Shown piece after piece: positions 52,845 through 61,825 of a DNA stretch of 64,000 nt. The DNA comes from Streptomyces sp. H39-S7 (GTDB taxonomy: Bacteria; Actinomycetota; Actinomycetes; Streptomycetales; Streptomycetaceae): assembly GCF_027158205.1 (NCBI RefSeq), contig NZ_JAPVLU010000019.1, forward strand, positions 101,683 to 165,682, read 5' to 3'. The first letter of the stretch is position 1. Every line of letters starts with the position of its first letter. The notes beneath the pieces are model-generated. The model worked only from the letters and a program-made list of their open reading frames with translations. It searched no databases and was not told the origin of the DNA. The position numbers and the translations under genes were made by a program.

Positions 52845-53890
52845 CAAGCCCTCTGTATCCCGCCAAACCGCGTCCCGGTGACCGCGTCGCGGTGCTGTCC
52901 CCGTCGTCCGGACTGCCGGGCCTGCTCCCGCTGCCGTTCGACCTCGGGCTGAGCCGGTTGGAGAAGGAGTTCGACCTGCGGGTCGTGGAGTTTCCGGCGA
53001 CCCGGCGGATGGGCTCCACCGCGCGGGAGCGGGCGGCCGATCTGCATGCCGCGTTCGCCGACCCGGAGATCAAGGCGGTGATCGCGAGCATCGGCGGCGA
53101 CGACCAGATCACCGTACTGCCGTACCTGGACGACGAGTTGATCCGCGCCAACCCCAAGCCGTTCTTCGGCTGGAGCGACAACACCTGCCTGCTGCACCAC
53201 TTGTACGGGCTCGGCATCGTCGGCTACCACGGCGGCTCGGTGATGGTGGAGTTCGGGCGGCCCGGGGCGATGCACCCGGCGACGGCGGACTCGCTGCGGG
53301 CCGCGCTGTTCACCACGGGCGCGTACGGGCTGACGCCGGTCGGTGAGTTCAACGAGGTCAACGGGGACTGGGCCGATCCGGCGACCTTCGTGGAGGCGCC
53401 GCGGATGACGCCCTGCGAGGGGTGGACCTGGCATCGGCCGGAGCGCGTGGTGGACGGCACGAGCTGGGGCGGGAACGTGGAGATCCTGTCGTGGCTGCTG
53501 ATGGCGGGACGGGAGACGGCACCGGCCGAGAGCCACCGGGGCCAGGTGCTGTTCCTGGAGACGTCGGAGGAGATGCCGCAGGCGGAAGAGGTCTACCGGA
53601 TCCTGCGGAGCATGGGCGAGCGCGGGCTGCTGCGGCAGTTTCCCGCGCTGTTGGTGGGAAGGGCGAGGGCCTGGCACATCGGCCGCCGCGACCAGCTCGA
53701 CGCGGCGGGCCGGGAGCGCTACCGCGCCGATCAACGGGAGGCCGTCCTGCGGGCGCTGGCACAGTACGCGCCGGAGACGATGGCGGTCTTCGACGTGGAT
53801 CTCGGGCACACCGACCCGCAGGTCGTCATCCCGTACGGCGGGCGGATCCGCGTCGACGGACCCGCCCGGCGCGTCACGGTCACCTACTGA
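52841..53890 (+). CDS. S66-family LD-carboxypeptidase (MccF-like)
   Basis: A 349-residue serine peptidase. Motifs: PRPGDRVAVLSPSSG at the N-terminus, IASIGGDDQITVLPYLDD, nucleophile Ser in PFFGWSDNT, and the Glu/His region with FLETSEEMPQ and GHTDPQVVIPYGG. The family includes murein tetrapeptide LD-carboxypeptidases and MccF, which destroys peptide-nucleotide antibiotics. Coupling to an exporter under an ArsR regulator favours a self-protection role, but this is inference. ATG 52841 overlaps the exporter stop. A 12-bp repeat array follows the stop. Confidence 0.9.
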   Translation: MTSPLYPAKPRPGDRVAVLSPSSGLPGLLPLPFDLGLSRLEKEFDLRVVEFPATRRMGSTARERAADLHAAFADPEIKAVIASIGGDDQITVLPYLDDELIRANPKPFFGWSDNTCLLHHLYGLGIVGYHGGSVMVEFGRPGAMHPATADSLRAALFTTGAYGLTPVGEFNEVNGDWADPATFVEAPRMTPCEGWTWHRPERVVDGTSWGGNVEILSWLLMAGRETAPAESHRGQVLFLETSEEMPQAEEVYRILRSMGERGLLRQFPALLVGRARAWHIGRRDQLDAAGRERYRADQREAVLRALAQYAPETMAVFDVDLGHTDPQVVIPYGGRIRVDGPARRVTVTY

Positions 53891-53891
53891 G

Positions 53892-53951
53892 CCGTGGCTG
53901 TGGCTGTGGCCGTCTCCATGGCCGCTTCCGTGGCTGTTTCCGTGGTCTGGG
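53892..53951. repeat. 12-bp tandem repeat after the LD-carboxypeptidase stop
   Basis: Five 12-bp units: CCGTGGCTGTGG, CTGTGGCCGTCT, CCATGGCCGCTT, CCGTGGCTGTTT and CCGTGGTCTGGG. They fill the gap between two convergent genes and end two bases before the oxidoreductase stop codon. Confidence 0.85.
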
Positions 53952-53953
53952 GA

Positions 53954-54988
53954 TCAGCCCGCGACCACGTCGATGAGGACCTTGCCGACCGCGTTGTCCT
54001 CGACGGCCGCGTGCGCGTCGCCCGTCTTCTCCAGCGGGAAGCGGTGCAGCGGCAGCCCGGCGTCCTCGCCGACGCGCAGCGCTCCATCGGCGACGGCGGC
54101 CGACACGTCGGCGACGGCGTTCGCCTTCGCCTGCTCCGGGACGGTGTAGACCAGGACGCCCTGCCAGCGCAGGTTGGGCACCATCGCCTGCCGGATCGGC
54201 ACGGTGATCTCGTCACCACCGTTGTTGGCGTAGAACGCGACGACCGCGTTCGGCGCGGCTACGGCGTGGTCGATGGCGGCGTTCACGGCGGGGGCGACCT
54301 CGACGACGATGTCGACGCCCTCGGGTACCAGCAGCCGGATCGTCGCGGCGGCGTCCTGCGTGCGGTAGTCGATGACGTGGTGGGCGCCCGCGGCGCGGGC
54401 GAGTTCGGCCTTCCGCGTGCTGCTGACCGTCGTCACCACCGTGGCGCCGGCCCAGCGCGCCAGCTGAATCGCCGCGTTGCCGACCGCGCCCGCGCCGCCC
54501 GCGACCAGCACGGTGCGGCCGTCGAGGGAGCCGGGGGCGAGGCGGTCGGGTCCGCCGTCCGCGACCGTGAGGGTGCGGTGCGCGGTCAGCGCCGGGATGC
54601 CGAGGCTCGCGCCGAGGTCGAAGGACGCCCCGTCGGGCAGCGGCACCGCCTGCCGGCCGGGGAGCACCACGTACTCCTGCGCCGTGCCCTCGTCGCGCTG
54701 CCAGGCCGCTTCCCAGATCCACACCCGCTGCCCGACGCGCTCGGGAGCGACGCCGTCGCCCACCGCGTCGATCACCCCGGCGCCGTCCTGGTTCGGCACC
54801 TGCTCGGCGCCGTCGCCCGGCCCGCCGGTGGCTCCCCGGCGCGACTTCCAGTCCGTGGGATTGACGCCCGAGACGTGCACCCTGACCCGGACCTCCCCCG
54901 GTCCCGGCGCCGGGACGGGGCGCTCGGTCAGGGACAGGACGTCCGGTCCGCCGGTGGTGGTGTGAACGATCGCCTTCATAGCCGTCAT
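53954..54988 (-). CDS. Zinc-independent MDR oxidoreductase (NADPH:quinone reductase-like)
   Basis: A 344-residue medium-chain reductase. The catalytic domain (1-135) has MKAIVHTTTGGPDVL and VSGVNPTDWKSRRG; the NADPH fold has VLVAGGAGAVGNAAIQLARW. Zinc-ligand cysteines are absent, as in the quinone reductase branch. These enzymes reduce quinones or enones. ATG 54988 or 54979 may start it. Convergent with the LD-carboxypeptidase gene across the 12-bp repeat. Confidence 0.9.
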   Translation of the reverse strand: MTAMKAIVHTTTGGPDVLSLTERPVPAPGPGEVRVRVHVSGVNPTDWKSRRGATGGPGDGAEQVPNQDGAGVIDAVGDGVAPERVGQRVWIWEAAWQRDEGTAQEYVVLPGRQAVPLPDGASFDLGASLGIPALTAHRTLTVADGGPDRLAPGSLDGRTVLVAGGAGAVGNAAIQLARWAGATVVTTVSSTRKAELARAAGAHHVIDYRTQDAAATIRLLVPEGVDIVVEVAPAVNAAIDHAVAAPNAVVAFYANNGGDEITVPIRQAMVPNLRWQGVLVYTVPEQAKANAVADVSAAVADGALRVGEDAGLPLHRFPLEKTGDAHAAVEDNAVGKVLIDVVAG

Positions 54989-55231
54989 ACCCGGTTACAA
55001 GGCACGACGCCCGCGGCTTCTTCCCGCCGCCCTGCTCCGGAGGGCGGATTCCCGCCATCCGCTTGATCCGCCGACCGCGAACGGCCGGGGTTTCCGGGCC
55101 CCGGCGAGTGATCCTGGCCGAAGACCCCGCCGAGGACTCCCGGAGGGTCCTCCGATCCCGAGCGAAGGATGCCCGATGACCGTCGAACGCATGACCATGG
55201 AACGCACCTTTGCGGTGCCCGGGGACCGGGC

Positions 55232-55711
55232 ATGAGCGCCGCGACCGGCGCGGGGGCCGGGGCCGACGAGGAGCGCGGCAGTTTCTACGAGGCGGTGGGC
55301 GGCATCGACGGCCTGCGCCGGCTGACCGAGTCCTTCTACGTGGTGGTCCGCGCCGATCCGCTGCTCGCGCCGGTCTTCGCGCACTTCACCCCGACGCACG
55401 TCGAGCACGTCGCGGTGTGGATGTCGGAGGTCTTCGGCGGCCCGGCCGGCTACACCGCCGAGCTGGGCGGCCACCCCGGTCTGATCCGCAACCACCTGGG
55501 ACTGTCCATCACGGAGGAACAGCGCGCCCGCTGGGCCGAGTTGATGATCTCCACGGCGGCGAAGGAACTGCCCGACGACAAGCTGCTGCAGCAGCGCTTC
55601 GCCGAGTACATCGAGTGGGGGACGCGGATCGCGCGCTCGGTCTCGCAGCCCGGAGTCGAACCGGGCAGCCCCGGCCCGGTGCCGCAGTGGGGCTGGAACG
55701 GGCTGGTCTGA
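55232..55711 (+). CDS. Truncated haemoglobin, group II (trHbO type)
   Basis: A 159-residue globin: FYEAVGGIDGLRRLTESFY (helices A-B, with the Tyr region), DPLLAPVFAHFTPTHVEHVA (CD/E), GGHPGLIRNHLGLSITEEQR (proximal His in RNHLGL-like context) and WAELMISTAAKELPDD. Truncated globins handle oxygen, nitric oxide or peroxide and bind haem in the cytoplasm. ATG 55232 is preferred over upstream starts in the same frame. The Pro/Gly-rich C-terminal tail PQWGWNGLV is typical of actinobacterial members. Confidence 0.9.
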   Translation: MSAATGAGAGADEERGSFYEAVGGIDGLRRLTESFYVVVRADPLLAPVFAHFTPTHVEHVAVWMSEVFGGPAGYTAELGGHPGLIRNHLGLSITEEQRARWAELMISTAAKELPDDKLLQQRFAEYIEWGTRIARSVSQPGVEPGSPGPVPQWGWNGLV

Positions 55712-55765
55712 CAGGGTGCGCCAACCGGACTGACGGCCCGGGACGTCGGCTGGGACCGGAACGAC

Positions 55766-56155
55766 CTACGGCAGCGTCGCCGCCTCCACGAGGCCCCCGC
55801 CGGCCTCGGGTTCCGGCAGTGCGACGGCTCCCGCGCTCGGTGTGATGCGGGGCCGGCGCGGGGAGCGGTCGCCGGACGCACCGCCGTGTCCGCGGTGCAC
55901 CAGGAGGCCGTTGACGGGGTCGGGTGCGGCGTCGAGCGCGGCCACGGTGCCGGGCAGCCCGCGCCAGGACTCCCACTGCCGTTCCTCACGGAAACTGACC
56001 TCGAACACGACGCCCCAGGAGCGGGCGTGCCACTCCCAGCTCAACGCGCCGTTGGTGACCGCCGATTCGATGAGCGACTCCGCATGGGCGTCGCGCCACC
56101 GCGCGGCGGAGGTCCTGGCGTTGAGGATCTCGATCGACCACCAGTCCGCAGCCAT
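55766..56155 (-). CDS. Hypothetical protein
   Basis: A 129-residue protein, MAADWWSIEILNARTSAARW at its start, with ESAVTNGALSWEWHARSWGV and FEVSFREERQWESWRGLPGT in the middle. I recall similar Streptomyces hypotheticals near glnII but know no function. The second half is Pro/Gly-rich and probably disordered. The start could be GTG six codons earlier. Convergent with the globin gene. Confidence 0.7.
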   Translation of the reverse strand: MAADWWSIEILNARTSAARWRDAHAESLIESAVTNGALSWEWHARSWGVVFEVSFREERQWESWRGLPGTVAALDAAPDPVNGLLVHRGHGGASGDRSPRRPRITPSAGAVALPEPEAGGGLVEAATLP

Positions 56156-56212
56156 GCCTTCGACGATAGACACGCGGGCGGCGGACGGCTAGGTCCCGTC
56201 GTCAAACCGGCG

Positions 56213-56250
56213 CCCGCCCGGCGCGGGCCCGGCACCGGGCGCCGGGCGGG
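56213..56250 (-). terminator. Terminator after the Gfo/Idh/MocA gene
   Basis: CCCGCCCGGCGC (56213-56224) pairs with GCGCCGGGCGGG (56239-56250), 14-base loop, just downstream of the oxidoreductase stop. Confidence 0.7.
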
Positions 56251-56281
56251 TCGGACAACCCCGCCCGGCACCCTGCCCGGC

Positions 56282-57169
56282 TCAGCTCTTGCCGAGCGCT
56301 TCCTCCACCGACGCGAGCGTCTCGGTGACGCGCAGCGCGAAGCGCGCGTCACAGGGGTGCGGCTGTCCGGTGCGGGCGGCGGTGATGAGGGCGTCGATCG
56401 CGTTCCGCAGCGCTTCCACCGCGCCTTCGCCGGGTTCCGGAGCCGTCACCACACCGCGCTCGCCGCGCAGCTCGACGGTGACTCCGGCGGCGGGTTCCGG
56501 TGCGGTCAGGCTGAGGGTGGCCGTGCTGGCCGCCCCGCCCGCGTGGCGCAGTGCCACATGGACGGTGTCGCCGCTGCCGCGGACGGCCGCGACGTCGGTG
56601 ACGTCGCCGAAGACCGGGAGGAGCACCGACAGGGCGTGCGGCCCCACGTCCCACAGGCCGCCCTTCTCCCGGCGCCACGGGGAGGCGGCGAACGGGCTGT
56701 CGCCGCCGGCGAAGACCGAGCCGAGCCAGTCGGCGCGGCCGGTGAACCAGCCGCCCGCGGCGGCCTGCTGGTCGACCCACTCCCCCGTCGTCCGGTCGAA
56801 GCGGACGGTGAAGAAGACGACCGACGCGACCCCGGACGCCTCGACGGCCTCGACGACCGCGCGGGCCTCGTGGACGGTCGCCGCGAGCGGCTTGTCGAGC
56901 AGCAGGTGGCGGCCGGCCGCGGCGGCGCGGGCGGCCAGCGGCGCCTGGACATCCGGGGGCAGCGCGATCGCGACCGCGTCCACGTCCGCGATCAGGGCGT
57001 CCACGTCGTCGTAGGCGCGGGTGCCGAAGCGTGCCGCCAGGTCGGCCGCCACCTCGGGCCTGCGGCCCCACACCCCGGTGAACTCGACGTCGGGGTGGCC
57101 GCTGAGGGCGGGCGCGTGGGCGATCTCCGCCCAGGGGCCGGTGCCCAGCAGTCCTACGCGGAACGTCAT
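56282..57169 (-). CDS. Gfo/Idh/MocA-family oxidoreductase
   Basis: A 295-residue NAD(P)-dependent enzyme: N-terminal Rossmann motif VGLLGTGPWAEIAHAPAL, then the family signature HLLLDKPLAATVHEAR, with the catalytic Lys in DKPLA. The C-terminal domain has WRREKGGLWDVGPHALSVLL (His). Substrates are usually sugars or inositols; unknown here. ATG 57169 overlaps the stop of the isomerase-like gene (ATGA), so the two are translated together. Confidence 0.92.
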   Translation of the reverse strand: MTFRVGLLGTGPWAEIAHAPALSGHPDVEFTGVWGRRPEVAADLAARFGTRAYDDVDALIADVDAVAIALPPDVQAPLAARAAAAGRHLLLDKPLAATVHEARAVVEAVEASGVASVVFFTVRFDRTTGEWVDQQAAAGGWFTGRADWLGSVFAGGDSPFAASPWRREKGGLWDVGPHALSVLLPVFGDVTDVAAVRGSGDTVHVALRHAGGAASTATLSLTAPEPAAGVTVELRGERGVVTAPEPGEGAVEALRNAIDALITAARTGQPHPCDARFALRVTETLASVEEALGKS

Positions 57170-57525
57170 GAGGAGTACCGCTGGTAGCTCGCCCGGCCGA
57201 GGTCACGGATCTCGACGGACGTGTGGACGGTCAGGCCGGGCGTCCCGGTCGTGTGCTCGCGGGCGAGCGCGAGGACGGCGGTGCTCAGTTCCAGCTTGGT
57301 CTCGGGGGTGCGGCCGTCCAGCAGGGCCACCTGGATGTGGATCATCGCCTCGTCGGTCCCGCCGTCCGAGATGACGATCTCGTCCAGTGGGCGGAAGCGG
57401 GTTTTGCAGCCGGACACCTGCGCGTCCGCGATCTTGGCGACCAGCGGGTGCAGGGCCTGTGCGAAGCCCTGGCGGTCGAAGGTGTCGGTGAGGGTGGCGG
57501 AGTAGTCCACGGCTATGTGCGGCAT
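57166..57525 (-). CDS. 5-carboxymethyl-2-hydroxymuconate isomerase-like protein (tautomerase superfamily)
   Basis: A 119-residue protein starting MPHIAVDYSATLTDTFDRQG, with the N-terminal Pro exposed after Met removal as in the tautomerase fold, and IHIQVALLDGRTPETKLELS in the second half, as in CHMI. CHMI isomerises a homoprotocatechuate-pathway intermediate, but no other genes of that pathway are present, so the true substrate is uncertain. ATG 57525. The adjacent Gfo/Idh/MocA gene overlaps its stop. Confidence 0.85.
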   Translation of the reverse strand: MPHIAVDYSATLTDTFDRQGFAQALHPLVAKIADAQVSGCKTRFRPLDEIVISDGGTDEAMIHIQVALLDGRTPETKLELSTAVLALAREHTTGTPGLTVHTSVEIRDLGRASYQRYSS

Positions 57526-57555
57526 GTCCGCAGCGTACTCAGTGATGATGGACCG

Positions 57556-58182
57556 ATGCCCCTCTTCGATCTCTCCGGACGCCGCCCCGGGACCGCCGGA
57601 AGTGCGAGCGCCCGCAAGCCCCCCTGGGCGGCCTCGGCCTATGTGACCGCCGTACAGTCCGGGGCGTACGCGCTGCGGCCGTTGCCGGAGCCGGACCGCG
57701 AGGCGGTGCTGCGCGCACACTCCACCAATGTCGACAATCTGCGGGCCGGTCGCTGGCACACCCTCCTGACCAGTGCCTTCCTGGTGGACCGACCGATCGA
57801 TCCGGCGTACGGAGTGATACTGCTCGGCGTTCTCGGCGGCGCCGAGGCCGTCTGGGGGTCGCGCCGGACCGCCGCGGTGTTCGCGCTGGGCCATCTCGGG
57901 GCGAGCCTGTTGGTATACGGCGGGCTGCGCGCGACGGACGCCGCGAAGGAGACCACGTCGGCGGTGGACGTCGGAGCCAGCTACGGCCTGAACGCGGTGG
58001 TCGGGGCCGCGGTCGTCTCCCTCCCGAACCGCACCGCACGGGCGGTGGCGGCGGCCGGCGTGCTGGGGCTCGCCGTGCGACCCCTGATGCGTAAGGGGCG
58101 CACGTTCACCGACGCCGGACATCTGGCGGCTCTTCTGCTCGGTCTGGGCGCGGGTCACCGGGGTGCGTTCACACGGGGTTAA
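57556..58182 (+). CDS. Rhomboid-like membrane protein
   Basis: A 208-residue protein with about five transmembrane helices. AGRWHTLLTSAFLVD, GHLGASLLVYGGLRA, DVGASYGLNAVVG (candidate Ser) and DAGHLAALLLGLGAGH (candidate His) follow the order of rhomboid proteases, though the GxSG signature is GASYG. Whether it cleaves substrates is uncertain. ATG 57556. It shares these landmarks with the protein at 12009-12719. Its TAA stop lies inside the glnII operator. Confidence 0.75.
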   Translation: MPLFDLSGRRPGTAGSASARKPPWAASAYVTAVQSGAYALRPLPEPDREAVLRAHSTNVDNLRAGRWHTLLTSAFLVDRPIDPAYGVILLGVLGGAEAVWGSRRTAAVFALGHLGASLLVYGGLRATDAAKETTSAVDVGASYGLNAVVGAAVVSLPNRTARAVAAAGVLGLAVRPLMRKGRTFTDAGHLAALLLGLGAGHRGAFTRG

Positions 58183-58205
58183 CACAAGGGACACAGCCGG
58201 GAAAA
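58168..58205 (+). promoter_or_regulatory. GlnR-type operator of glnII
   Basis: Half-sites at strict 11-bp spacing: TTCAC (58168), TTAAC (58179), GACAC (58190) and GAAAA (58201). They resemble gTnAC/GaAAC GlnR boxes with one or two mismatches each and end 106 bp before the glnII start. Confidence 0.7.
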
Positions 58206-58311
58206 ACGTTCTTGCCATGCTGCCAGCGGCTCGATCAACGGCGCTCGGCCAAGACCCCTCGTTCAGTGCATCACCGCACCCGCGAAGACAGTGGCTTAAG
58301 GATGGCGCCCC

Positions 58312-59331
58312 GTGACCTACAAGGCTGAGTACATCTGGATCGACGGCACCTCGCCGACCGCCAAGCTTCGCTCCAAGACGAGGATCCTGGCCGACGGCGC
58401 CGAGCTCCCGACCTGGGGCTTCGACGGATCCAGCACCAACCAGGCCGTGGGTCACGCGTCGGACCGCGTGCTCAAGCCGGTGTTCTCCTGCCCGGACCCG
58501 ATCCGCGGCGGCGATGACGTCCTCGTCATGTGCGAGGTGCTCAACACCGACATGACGCCGCACGAGAGCAACACCCGTGCGCTGCTCCGCCCGATCGCCG
58601 AGCAGTTCGAGGGCCAGGAGCCGATCTTCGGCATCGAGCAGGAGTACACCTTCTTCGACGGCTCGCGGCCGCTCGGCTTCCCGGTCAACGGCTTCCCGGC
58701 CGCGCAGGGCGGCTACTACTGCGGTGTCGGCTCCGACGAGATCTTCGGCCGCGACATCGTCGAGAAGCACCTCGAGAACTGTCTCGCCGCGGGCCTGGCG
58801 ATCTCCGGCATCAACGCCGAGGTCATGCCCGGCCAGTGGGAGTTCCAGGTCGGCCCGGTCTCGCCGCTGGAGGTCTCCGACCAGCTGTGGATCGCGCGTT
58901 GGCTGCTGTACCGCACCGCCGAGGACTTCAACGTCTCCGCCACCCTCGACCCGAAGCCGGTCAAGGGCGACTGGAACGGCGCGGGCGCGCACACCAACTT
59001 CTCCACCAAGGCCATGCGCGAGGGCTACGAGCCGATCATCACCGCCTGCGAGTCCCTCGGTGAGGGCAGCAAGCCGCTCGACCACGTCAAGAACTACGGC
59101 GCCGGCATCGACGAGCGCCTGACCGGCCTGCACGAGACCGCCCCGTGGAACGAGTACAGCTACGGCGTCTCCGACCGCGGCGCCTCGGTCCGCATCCCGT
59201 GGCAGGTCGAGGTCGAGCAGAAGGGCTACATCGAGGACCGGCGTCCGAACGCGAACGTCGACCCGTACGTCGTGACCCGCCTCATCGTCGAGACCTGCTG
59301 CACCGCGCTGGAGAAGGCCGGCCAGGTCTGA
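58312..59331 (+). CDS. glnII: Glutamine synthetase type II
   Basis: A 339-residue eukaryotic-type GS: YIWIDGTSPTAKLRSKTRIL, LPTWGFDGSSTNQA, FGIEQEYTFFDG, GDWNGAGAHTNFSTKAMR and DRGASVRIPWQVE carry the substrate and metal residues. It makes glutamine as a second, heat-labile isozyme besides GlnA. GTG 58312 follows AAGGATGG. The upstream GlnR-type sites predict induction under nitrogen limitation. No Tyr397-type adenylylation site, as expected for GSII. Confidence 0.98.
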   Translation: MTYKAEYIWIDGTSPTAKLRSKTRILADGAELPTWGFDGSSTNQAVGHASDRVLKPVFSCPDPIRGGDDVLVMCEVLNTDMTPHESNTRALLRPIAEQFEGQEPIFGIEQEYTFFDGSRPLGFPVNGFPAAQGGYYCGVGSDEIFGRDIVEKHLENCLAAGLAISGINAEVMPGQWEFQVGPVSPLEVSDQLWIARWLLYRTAEDFNVSATLDPKPVKGDWNGAGAHTNFSTKAMREGYEPIITACESLGEGSKPLDHVKNYGAGIDERLTGLHETAPWNEYSYGVSDRGASVRIPWQVEVEQKGYIEDRRPNANVDPYVVTRLIVETCCTALEKAGQV

Positions 59332-59353
59332 TCCGCTCCACCGGAACGTGCTG

Positions 59354-59396
59354 AACGGCCGAGGGGCCCGTCGACTCGACGGGCCCCTCGGCCGTT
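59354..59396. terminator. Long terminator after glnII
   Basis: Perfect 21-bp arms (59354-59374 and 59376-59396, beginning AACGGCCGAGGGGCCC) meet at a single central base. Between convergent glnII and the MMPL gene; the strongest hairpin in the window. Confidence 0.9.
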
Positions 59397-59404
59397 GCCG
59401 CAGG

Positions 59405-61597
59405 TCAGCGGAGCGCCTCCGCCGCGTACGCGTCCCGGATCGGCGGGACCGGGACGGCCGCCTCGCCGTGCGACACCTTCGGCAGCCAGTCCAGCCAGCG
59501 GGGCAGGTACCAGTTGCGCTCGCCGAGCAGGACCATCACCGACGGGAGCAGCAGGACCCGCACCACCGTGGCGTCCAGGAACACCGCCACGGCCAGGCCG
59601 ACGCCCATCTGCTTCATGTCCTGCATCGACAGGGTGGCGAAGACCGCGAAGATGGCGACCATGATCGCGGCGGCGCTGGTGACCGCGCCCGCCGTGGAGC
59701 GCACCCCGTCGCGTACCGCCTCGGTGGTGCTGATCCCCCGGTCGCGGGCCTCGCGGATCCGGGAGACGACGAACACGTGGTAGTCCATCGACAGGCCGAA
59801 CAGGACCACGAGGACGAACAGCGGCATCCAGCCCTCGATCGCGCCGACCGACTCCGTACCCACCAGGGACGCGCCCCAGCCGTGCTGGAAGACCGCGGTC
59901 ATGACTCCGAACGCGGCGCCCACGGAGAGCAGGTTGAGAAGGATGGAGGTGACGGCGACCGTCACCGAGCGGAAGCTGAACAGCATCAGCAGGAACGTCA
60001 CTCCCATGATGAAGACGAAGACCGGGACGATGCCCTTCTTCAGCTGGGCGTTGAAGTCGACGGAACCGGCCAGCTCTCCGGTGACGTAGGCGTGCTCCGC
60101 GACCGGGCCCAGCGTGTTCGGCACCAGGTCGTCGCGCAGGGTGGCGAGGGCGTGTTCCGAGACGGCGTCGCTGCCGTCCCCCGCGAGCGGCACCTCGATC
60201 ACCGCGATGTCCTGGGCGGCGTGCACCGCGGTGGTGACGCCTTTGCCGAACTCGCCGGACGCGGCCGCCTTCGCCGTGAAGCCGGTGATCGCGGCCCGGA
60301 CGCCGGGCGCCTCGATGTCCTGGGCCTGCACGACGATCCTGGCCGGCGCGGGACCGCCGGGGAAGGCCGTGGTGATCTGCTCGAACGCGGTGCGCAGCGG
60401 GGCGTCCGCCGGTACCTGCTTGTCCATCCCGAGCGACTCGGTGTGCATCCCCAGCGCGGGGACGGCCAGCGCCAGCAGCACTCCGGCGCCCAGCACCGCG
60501 AAGGTCTTGGGAGCGGCGATGACCGGCCGCAGCACGGCGCCGGAGACGCGGCCCGCCCGGCGGCGGGAGCGCGTCCCGCGGCCGAAGCGCGGCAGCCGGC
60601 CCCGCTCGACCCGGTCGCCGAGGAGCGACAGCAGGGCGGGGAGCACCGTCACGGAGCCGAGCATCGCGGTGAGCACGACGAGGATCGTCGCCATCGCGAA
60701 GCCCTTGAAGAGCAGCAGGCCGGACAGGAACATGCCCGCCATCGCGACCATGACCGTCAGCCCGGAGACCAGTACCGCCCGGCCGCTGGTGGCCGCGGCG
60801 ATCCGCAGGGCGGTCTCCGCATCGTGTCCCGCCGCCCGCTCGTCCCGTTCGCGGCGCAGGTAGAACAGGCAGTAGTCGACACCGACGGCCAGGCCCATCA
60901 GCAGCATCACGGAGCTGGTGGACTCGAAGATGTGCAGCTTGTGGCTGCCGACCGCCAGCAGGCCGCTCGCCCCGATGAACGCGGTGACCGCGAGCCCGAC
61001 CGGCAGCAGCGCCGCGACCAGGGCGCCGAAGGCGACCAGGAGGATGCCGAGCGCGAGCGGCACGGCCGTCCACTCGGCCTTCGCGAAGTCCTTGCTGATG
61101 ATGTCGCCGAGCCACTTGCCGGCGCTGGCGTCCCCGAACTCGTCGATCTGGACGTCCTGGTGGCCGTCGCGCACCTTCTGCACCGCGTCGAGCACCGGCT
61201 GCACGCGGTCGCCCGCGTCCTCCGCCCTGCCCTTCATCTCGAAGCGGATCAGCGCGGCGCGGTCGTCCCGCGAGGGCAGCGCGGCCTGCACCCTGCCCAC
61301 CTCGCCGGTGGCGCCGACCCCTTCGGCGACCGCCCGCGCCGCCGTCCTCCACTGCCCCGGCCCCTGGGAGCGGACCAGGACCATCTCGCCGGCCGGGTGC
61401 TCGAGGCCGTGCTCGGACAGGATCCTGTCCGCGGCGGCCGAATCGCCGGCGCCGTTCTCGTACGACTTCATCTCCGTCGTACCGACCATGCCGCCGATGA
61501 CCGAGGCCACCACCACGAACAGCAGCCAGCCGATGATCGCCGTTCTGCGGTGGCCGGCGCTCCACGCACCGAGCCGTGCCGCGAGATTGTCCTTCAT
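59405..61597 (-). CDS. MMPL-family RND transporter
   Basis: A 730-residue exporter with two MMPL halves and about 12 transmembrane helices: N-terminal helix IIGWLLFVVVASVIGG, exported loop, helix cluster FIGASGLLAVGSHKLHIFES and GLAVGVDYCLFYLRRERDE, then a second half with FVLVVLFGLSMDYHVFVVSR and AVFLDATVVRVLLLPSVM. Paired Asp residues in GVDY and SMDY drive proton relay. Actinobacterial members export lipids or antibiotics; cargo unknown. ATG 61597 is well inside an open frame that reaches 61786. Divergent from a two-component system. Confidence 0.93.
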   Translation of the reverse strand: MKDNLAARLGAWSAGHRRTAIIGWLLFVVVASVIGGMVGTTEMKSYENGAGDSAAADRILSEHGLEHPAGEMVLVRSQGPGQWRTAARAVAEGVGATGEVGRVQAALPSRDDRAALIRFEMKGRAEDAGDRVQPVLDAVQKVRDGHQDVQIDEFGDASAGKWLGDIISKDFAKAEWTAVPLALGILLVAFGALVAALLPVGLAVTAFIGASGLLAVGSHKLHIFESTSSVMLLMGLAVGVDYCLFYLRRERDERAAGHDAETALRIAAATSGRAVLVSGLTVMVAMAGMFLSGLLLFKGFAMATILVVLTAMLGSVTVLPALLSLLGDRVERGRLPRFGRGTRSRRRAGRVSGAVLRPVIAAPKTFAVLGAGVLLALAVPALGMHTESLGMDKQVPADAPLRTAFEQITTAFPGGPAPARIVVQAQDIEAPGVRAAITGFTAKAAASGEFGKGVTTAVHAAQDIAVIEVPLAGDGSDAVSEHALATLRDDLVPNTLGPVAEHAYVTGELAGSVDFNAQLKKGIVPVFVFIMGVTFLLMLFSFRSVTVAVTSILLNLLSVGAAFGVMTAVFQHGWGASLVGTESVGAIEGWMPLFVLVVLFGLSMDYHVFVVSRIREARDRGISTTEAVRDGVRSTAGAVTSAAAIMVAIFAVFATLSMQDMKQMGVGLAVAVFLDATVVRVLLLPSVMVLLGERNWYLPRWLDWLPKVSHGEAAVPVPPIRDAYAAEALR

Positions 61598-61825
61598 CCC
61601 GTCGCTCCCCCAAGGTTCCCGCCGGTTTCTCCGACCCCTTGAAGGTAGGAATCCGCGGCCGCCGGCCCCAGCCGTCCAGACCCCCGGTCCCGATGGTGTT
61701 GCCAGGTACACCCCAGAGGGGGGCCACCGCCAGTGACCTGCGCGGACGCCATCGGCAGACTGGGCGGTGCCAGGATGGTGGCGCACAGGCGTCGCCTACG
61801 GTCGACCGAACGGGGAGGGGCGGCC

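Noticed and set aside
57526-59133. Long minus-strand frame fused to the isomerase-like gene
   Set aside because: It is the reverse shadow of glnII and the rhomboid-like gene; the true start is ATG 57525.
61598-61786. Upstream extension of the MMPL frame
   Set aside because: The family N-terminus (MKDNLAARLGAW) begins at 61597; the extension is not protein-like and lies in the promoter region.
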